Shown piece after piece: positions 60,801 to 64,000 of a DNA stretch of 64,000 nucleotides (within the stretch, counting starts at the first letter, position 1; each line of letters begins with the position of its first letter). This stretch comes from Branchiostoma floridae (Eukaryota > Chordata > Leptocardii > Amphioxiformes > Branchiostomatidae). The stretch is taken from contig NC_049993.1 of the NCBI RefSeq assembly GCF_000003815.2, positions 11,250,778 through 11,314,777 of the forward strand. The letters run 5' to 3'. The notes beneath the pieces are model-generated. The model was not told where the DNA came from, ran no database searches, and saw only the letters and a program-made list of their open reading frames with translations. The position numbers and the translations under genes were made by a program.

Positions 60801-62830
60801 GTTTATCATTATAGAGTTGTACCTTCTGTTTTGTTTCCTTCAAAGCTTTTAAAAGAATTGTAGTGTTTCTTCCATCAGTATTCATTGTGCAAGAACAAGC
60901 GTTGATAATGCTTTGCAACTGGATGTCAAGACTGGACATACACAAAAATATATACAAGCAAACCACTATAATGTACATCATTCAACATGCTGTTTTAATG
61001 GTAAATGTATGTTTGAATGTTGGTTGGGCTGTTCCATCTATCTAGACATCACCGCTCCCAGCATCACCTGCCCTGATGACATCATCATGGAGGCAGCAGA
61101 GGGGGAGAACAGTGCCAATGTCACCTGGGCAGTCGCTGTTGCCACGGACAACGCAGACAACGACGTGCCAATCACTGTCGTCCCCACGGTCTGGCCTCCG
61201 CGACTGTTCTCCATAGGAGTGGTGAACGTGACATACTCAGCACGGGACAAGTCTGGCAATGTGGCACACTGCACCTTCACCATCACTGTCAAAGGTAAAA
61301 GGTACAACTAGCCAGCCTATGGGGGTGAGAAAATAAATGGCAAAATCTTCAGTTATATAACTCTTAATAACATTTCATCTAGCATCCAATTTTTGCTTTT
61401 GAGCAAATACATGTGTACAGTTAGTGAGCTCTTCAAGAATGCTAGTACTACTACTACTACTAGTATTCAAAACCAGTACAAACTTTGTTCTCTTCCTGGA
61501 ATATGTTTTGATCCTTTGGTTTTGATATAAACTTTGGTGTGGTTCACTAATTGCCATTTCAACAAGGAAAAACTAATGACCACAGGTATATCTATTCCAA
61601 CAATTATATAACTTTTATCTTAACTTTCACCTTATTACGGGTGTTGTGACTCGAGATGGCAAGCTTCCTGAGATGATTATGATTCATAAGTTAAAGACTG
61701 ATTTTTTTTCCACAGACACCCAGCCCCCTGTGATTGACAAGTGTCGGTCTCCCCCACCATTCCTGTCCAAGACTGGGATGGCCAATGTGAGCTGGGAGGA
61801 GCCTCAGTTCTCTGATAACTCAGGGGAGCATTTGAAGATGTTACGCAGCCATGAGCCAGGACTGTTTCCCTGGGGAACTTCAATTGTCAACTACACGGCG
61901 GTGGACACTGCTGGGAACAGCAAGAGCTGCAACATCATTGTTCATGTACAACGTAAGGAAGAAACTCCTTAGTTCACTTTTCTTTGCTTTGAAGTTTGTA
62001 TCCTTTGAAATGTATTGAACTGTTAATTGAGATATTGCAGACAATGTCAGTTCTGTGTAGTTCTATTTTGGCTTTATAAATGTATGCAACTGAATCATGC
62101 AATAAAAGTAGACTGTGAAAGAAAGTTTAAAATTGTATAATATATAAAATACAAGCCCTTTTGCAGTGTTTTTTTTTGGTCAGAATATTACATGTTGTTT
62201 GATGCTTGTTTGAATTATGAAATGTAGCATTTTGAATTTAATGAGAAGTCTTCTCAAGCCATCCTTTATTTTAGGATATCATACTGATTTTCCAACAAAA
62301 ATATTTCCAGAACATGTGTGTGATGTACCAGACGACCCCCTGTACGGTGCGAGCGACTGTAACACCATGGAGCGGGGCATCAACTGTACCCTGCACTGCT
62401 CCAACAGCCACGGGTTTGCCATCCAGCCTGAGAACTTCTACTACTGCACGCTGGAGGGAAACTGGCTCCCTACAGAACACCACAAGCCTTGGTGGCCTGA
62501 CTGCTCAAGTAGGTGAATACAAACCTCACTGTTTTGTACAAACATAGAAGAGACTGTAGTTTCCGTAACACTGGCTATACTGATACAAGTACAGGATACT
62601 TGAAATCGATACCGGTATAGTTCCTTGCATACTAATGTACATAATGCATGTATGTCATACTGCAGTTCTGTCAATCTGATTGCTGAAATGTTGTTCTTCC
62701 TGCAGGTAAAAAGTTGGCAAATGATGCCTTGAAGCACATACAGATGCATTACGAGTCCAGCCTGTGGTGCAACAGCCCAACCTTCCTGGACTCTGTGAAA
62801 GAAAGTGTCAGTGCCATGGTGACAAACAAG
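41936..62830 (+). CDS. SVEP1: SVEP1 orthologue, 5' part: 13 exons, 823 aa, continues beyond the window
   Basis: Exons: 41936-42442, 44173-44328, 44779-44878, 47773-47869, 48535-48614, 51322-51483, 52967-53146, 56691-56870, 58770-58967, 61046-61294, 61716-61952, 62311-62508, 62706-62830. All phases match. The product is a large secreted matrix/adhesion protein. Order of parts: signal peptide (1-22); vWA domain (about 73-250) with MIDAS DSSAS at 81-85, GGGTYT and [11 protein letters not shown]-like Cys-rich module (255-313); ephrin-receptor-like module (314-367, CPVGTYKP); Sushi modules at 368-427, 428-487 and 488-553; HYR modules at 554-636 and 637-715; a Sushi-like module (716-781); then the start of the next region ([10 protein letters not shown]…). 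Order and many signatures match vertebrate SVEP1 ([21 protein letters not shown]), so orthology is strong. The 3' part lies outside. Confidence 0.95.
43195..43500. repeat. Degenerate ~170-bp tandem duplication in SVEP1-like intron 1
   Basis: Two blocks share GGTTCA…AACAGT…GTTTGAA, ACCATCTT, CAAGTT, TTCAATTA and TTAGAAGTAGA/TTGGAAGTAGG in the same order, beginning near 43213 and 43376. Confidence 0.55.
44030..44130. repeat. (AC)n microsatellite with a short (ACAG)n lead-in
   Basis: About 85 bp of nearly pure CA repeat with one interruption (CATACA), about 40 bp before exon 2 of the SVEP1-like gene. The HTHT/VCVC reading frames here are artefacts. Confidence 0.95.
45237..45889. repeat. Large inverted repeat (~190-bp arms) ending at the assembly gap
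   Basis: The left arm (about 45237-45425) contains CCCCCTGCATTTCCAAAGAA and GAAAGCCCAAACTTACGTCA. The right arm (about 45700-45889) is its reverse complement with a few changes. The arms also resemble part of the element at 63120-63540 (TAGATAGCTCTTGTG, GCAGGGGCATTTTTGTC). Confidence 0.8.
45890..45989. other. Assembly gap of exactly 100 N
   Basis: A run of 100 undetermined bases, a conventional placeholder size, lies in intron 3 of the SVEP1-like gene. It sits directly at the end of one arm of the inverted repeat, which probably broke the assembly. Confidence 0.99.
47345..47715 (+). repeat. Dispersed repeat, copy C (most complete)
   Basis: It begins GGAACCCCAAAACTGATGCG and ends GATGCGCGCGTGGATGCCAT then CCATAATC. 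It shows the shared internal order seen in copies A and B and lies about 60 bp upstream of exon 4 of the SVEP1-like gene. Confidence 0.7.
47855..48368 (+). repeat. Three-copy tandem repeat that includes the 3' edge of SVEP1-like exon 4
   Basis: The units begin at about 47870, 48005 and 48195 with GTTAGA(A/C)AT and share GTAAAATGCG, TTTTCTA, GAAGCAAAG and GGACGCAGAGGTTCAG. The boundary CTGCAG/GTTAGA of the real exon is repeated at 48188-48198. The last two units also share ACTTTACGTTCGGAGGGGGA. The intron thus carries extra copies of its own donor. Confidence 0.75.
49068..49091. repeat. Perfect 24-bp palindrome flanked by direct repeats
   Basis: CAAGGAGGTTAT is followed immediately by its exact reverse complement. 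ATCAGGACCAAGG occurs on both sides (about 49048 and 49092). The same arms appear around the insertion in the colipase-like gene intron (37688-37721). Confidence 0.85.
49137..49271. mobile_element. Fold-back MITE with CTCCAAGCAGA ends
   Basis: ATCTCCAAGCAGATTCTGTG followed by TGGAAGATCGTAACAT pairs with its inverse at the right end, AATGTTACGATCTTCCACC being represented there as ATGTTACGATCTTCCACCA then AACATCTGCTTGGAGAT. The arms are about 50 bp. Single end motifs recur near 36640, 40090, 45610 and 53310. Confidence 0.75.
51600..52910. mobile_element. Cluster of CCGGG-type MITEs in SVEP1-like intron 6
   Basis: At least three elements with inverted ends (about 51600-51802, 52495-52706, 52697-52910) plus a partial one (about 52340-52490) lie back to back. 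The ends carry TTTCCAAACCGGGGCCCGAC or its inverse and GCCTAAGGCTTAGGTCAC. The cores share CGAAAAATA…GATATCAAAGAC. They match the copy at 27731-27910. Confidence 0.75.
54727..55490. repeat. Four-unit degenerate tandem repeat with (CTTT)n and a terminal hairpin
   Basis: After a near-palindrome (CCATACCATAGGTATGG) and a (TTTC)n tract at about 54766-54801, units of roughly 125-165 bp repeat the order ACCGATTGACTTGAAATTTG, GGTCATTTTTTGACCAAAA, GGACACTTTTGGCTC. The block ends with a 13-bp-arm hairpin at 55460-55489 (GGGGTCAATGACC / GGTCGTTGACCCC, one mismatch). Confidence 0.7.
55600..56370 (+). repeat. Degenerate ~110-140-bp tandem repeat in SVEP1-like intron 7
   Basis: The order GGAAGAGTCCATTCTTGCAC, GGAGGGGG, a T run, AAATTCAT, TTTGGACT, GTCAAAGTCTTTCAGT, ATTTTTGGACTGGTCTA recurs five or six times with decay toward the right end. 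Confidence 0.7.
57102..57129. repeat. Perfect 12-bp hairpin, 4-base loop
   Basis: GCATTTTGCCGC, loop CTTA, GCGGCAAAATGC. It lies in intron 8 of the SVEP1-like gene. Confidence 0.85.
58199..58280 (+). ncRNA. tRNA-like Pol III unit (degenerate tRNA or SINE head)
   Basis: TGGCGCAGTGG (58206-58216) fits the A box and GGTTCGAATCC (58249-58259) fits the B box exactly. A five-pair anticodon stem (GCATT/AATGC) with a seven-base loop CTAAACC and a T arm CCCGG/CCGGG are present. A long T run follows, as for a Pol III terminator. The acceptor ends do not pair, the D arm is poor and the variable region is nearly absent, so a working tRNA is unlikely. Confidence 0.6.
59171..59209. repeat. Perfect 18-bp inverted repeat, 3-base loop
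   Basis: AGTAAGTATCTCACAGAC, TGT, then the exact reverse complement. It lies in intron 9 of the SVEP1-like gene. Each arm contains GTAAGTAT, a strong U1-type donor core, on opposite strands. Confidence 0.9.
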
Positions 62831-62887
62831 GTGGGTACAAAGAGGGGTTGGTTGGGAAGTACATTGTATTTCTTCCACCCTTTCATT

Positions 62888-62932
62888 ATTACCTCCATGA
62901 AATGTCATGGAGGTTATATTTTACCCCGCGTT

Positions 62933-62971
<39 letters not shown>

Positions 62972-63972
62972 AAACAAAATAACTCAAGAACGGCTAGGTG
63001 GATTGGTTTCATACTTGGTGTGTTGGTAGTGTGTGATGAAAGCTGGAAATGATTAGATTTTGGGCCCCCTAGCGGCTCCCCTTGGTACTGCAGTGCAACT
63101 TCCGGTTTTGCTATCTCTGTGTTCTGAACAAGCTATGGCCACGATTTTTGAGTATTAGATAGCTCTTGTGCTCAGGAAGAAATGACATAAGTTTGGTCCC
63201 CCTAGCGTCTAATTTTGGGATAGCAGGGGCATTTTTGTCAAAAACTTCTGAAGACGATAACTCAAGAAGGGAACAACGAATTTTCATGATTTTTGGTATG
63301 TAGGTACCTTAGACAATGTTGTACAAGATAAGATACTAATTATGCAAAATTGGAGTACATTTGCATAATTAATGAGAATATTATATCATAGCAGTTTTTT
63401 CAATGTATCTCTTGTTCCAGACATGCTATGGTCTTGACATTTAGGTGGTAGATAGCTTTTAGTGCCATGACCAAGTGGAGCAAGTTTCAGCCCCCTAACA
63501 TTTAATTGTGGAACTGCAGGGGCGTTTTTGTCAAGACACTCCAAAGCGGATAACTGCAGAAAGGATTGACAGATTGGCATCATATTAGGCATGCGGGTAC
63601 CTTAGACAAAGATGTTCATAATGATATACATGTTATGCAAATGAGGACTTAATTTGCATAATTAATGAGGAAATTGTATAATTCCATTGTTTTCAATAAC
63701 TGGACTTCAATAAATGTAACACATGTTGATTATGATAGGTGGAGTATAAGCAGATACAAAATATGGGAATGAGGAGCTTATTTGCATAATTTATGTAAAA
63801 ATTGCAAAACCGCTTTATGATTGATAATGGGAATTTTATGATTGTGACATGTGTACGTTAGTCAATGATGAACAACACCATGCATAAATTATGTCTATGT
63901 GTTAGTCAATTTCATTAAATTTAGGAAAGCTCTAAATTTTCATGGAGGTATGAGGTCGCCGAACTCTAGTTC
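62888..63972. mobile_element. TIR element, copy 2 (SVEP1-like intron 13)
   Basis: It begins ATTACCTCCATGAAATGTCA with an internal palindrome and ends TTTCATGGAGGTATGAGGTC then GCCGAACTCTAGT. It contains a (TG)n tract at about 62934-62972 and internal ~290-bp repeats sharing GATAACT…GGTACCTTAGACAA and TTTGCATAATTAATGAG. No transposase is visible. Confidence 0.75.
62932..62972. repeat. (TG)n microsatellite inside the TIR element
   Basis: An imperfect TG run with two TTTG interruptions. It lies next to the motif AACTCAAGAACGGCT that follows the matching site in copy 1. Confidence 0.9.
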
Positions 63973-64000
63973 TAAATACAATCTTCCTTGCATTTGAATT

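Noticed and set aside
1-64000. CRISPR array, prokaryotic operon or phage
   Set aside because: Genes are split by spliceosomal introns and the repeats are eukaryotic tandem or fold-back types without spacer structure.

Overview
The window is eukaryotic nuclear DNA from an invertebrate chordate, most likely amphioxus (Branchiostoma). It has intron-rich genes with GT-AG splice sites, about 40% G+C, many short fold-back repeats, and proteins that are chordate or deuterostome in character (a SVEP1-type matrix protein, a CYP17-type P450, a BTB/C2H2 regulator). The species is inferred from gene content and repeat style; no marker gene fixes it. All gene models below were spliced by hand. Each keeps an open frame through every junction, with matching intron phases.

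Layout, left to right. (1) 1-2535: upstream DNA with a dispersed repeat and a 355-bp CCAAT-rich tandem duplication. (2) 2536-7963 (+): a complete 10-exon cytochrome P450 of 499 residues, CYP17-like, with a 37-bp minisatellite in intron 1. (3) 9112-23248 (-): an unrecognised, largely disordered 660-residue protein in 8 coding exons. It has a probable alternative first exon at 17868-18045, and its last exons are partly duplicated at 9112-10880, which could provide a second C-terminus. (4) 26464-34490 (-): a complete 13-exon BTB protein of 1000 residues with 16 C2H2 zinc fingers, plus a probable 5' UTR exon near 35479. (5) 36666-38229 (-): a complete 3-exon gene for a 145-residue secreted ten-cysteine protein of the colipase/prokineticin/Dickkopf type. 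(6) 41936 to beyond 62830 (+): the 5' part of a SVEP1 orthologue, 13 exons and 823 residues (signal peptide, vWA, EGF-like, ephrin-receptor-like, three Sushi, two HYR, a Sushi-like module), continuing past the right edge.

The genes look like unrelated neighbours, not a functional cluster: a membrane steroid-type oxidase, an unknown protein, a transcription factor and two secreted proteins. Non-coding DNA is rich in structured repeats: a MITE family with CCGGG-type inverted ends, a CTCCAAGCAGA fold-back, a TIR element beginning ATTACCTCCATGAAAT, a tRNA-like Pol III unit, several perfect hairpins, and a 100-N assembly gap (45890-45989) beside an inverted repeat.
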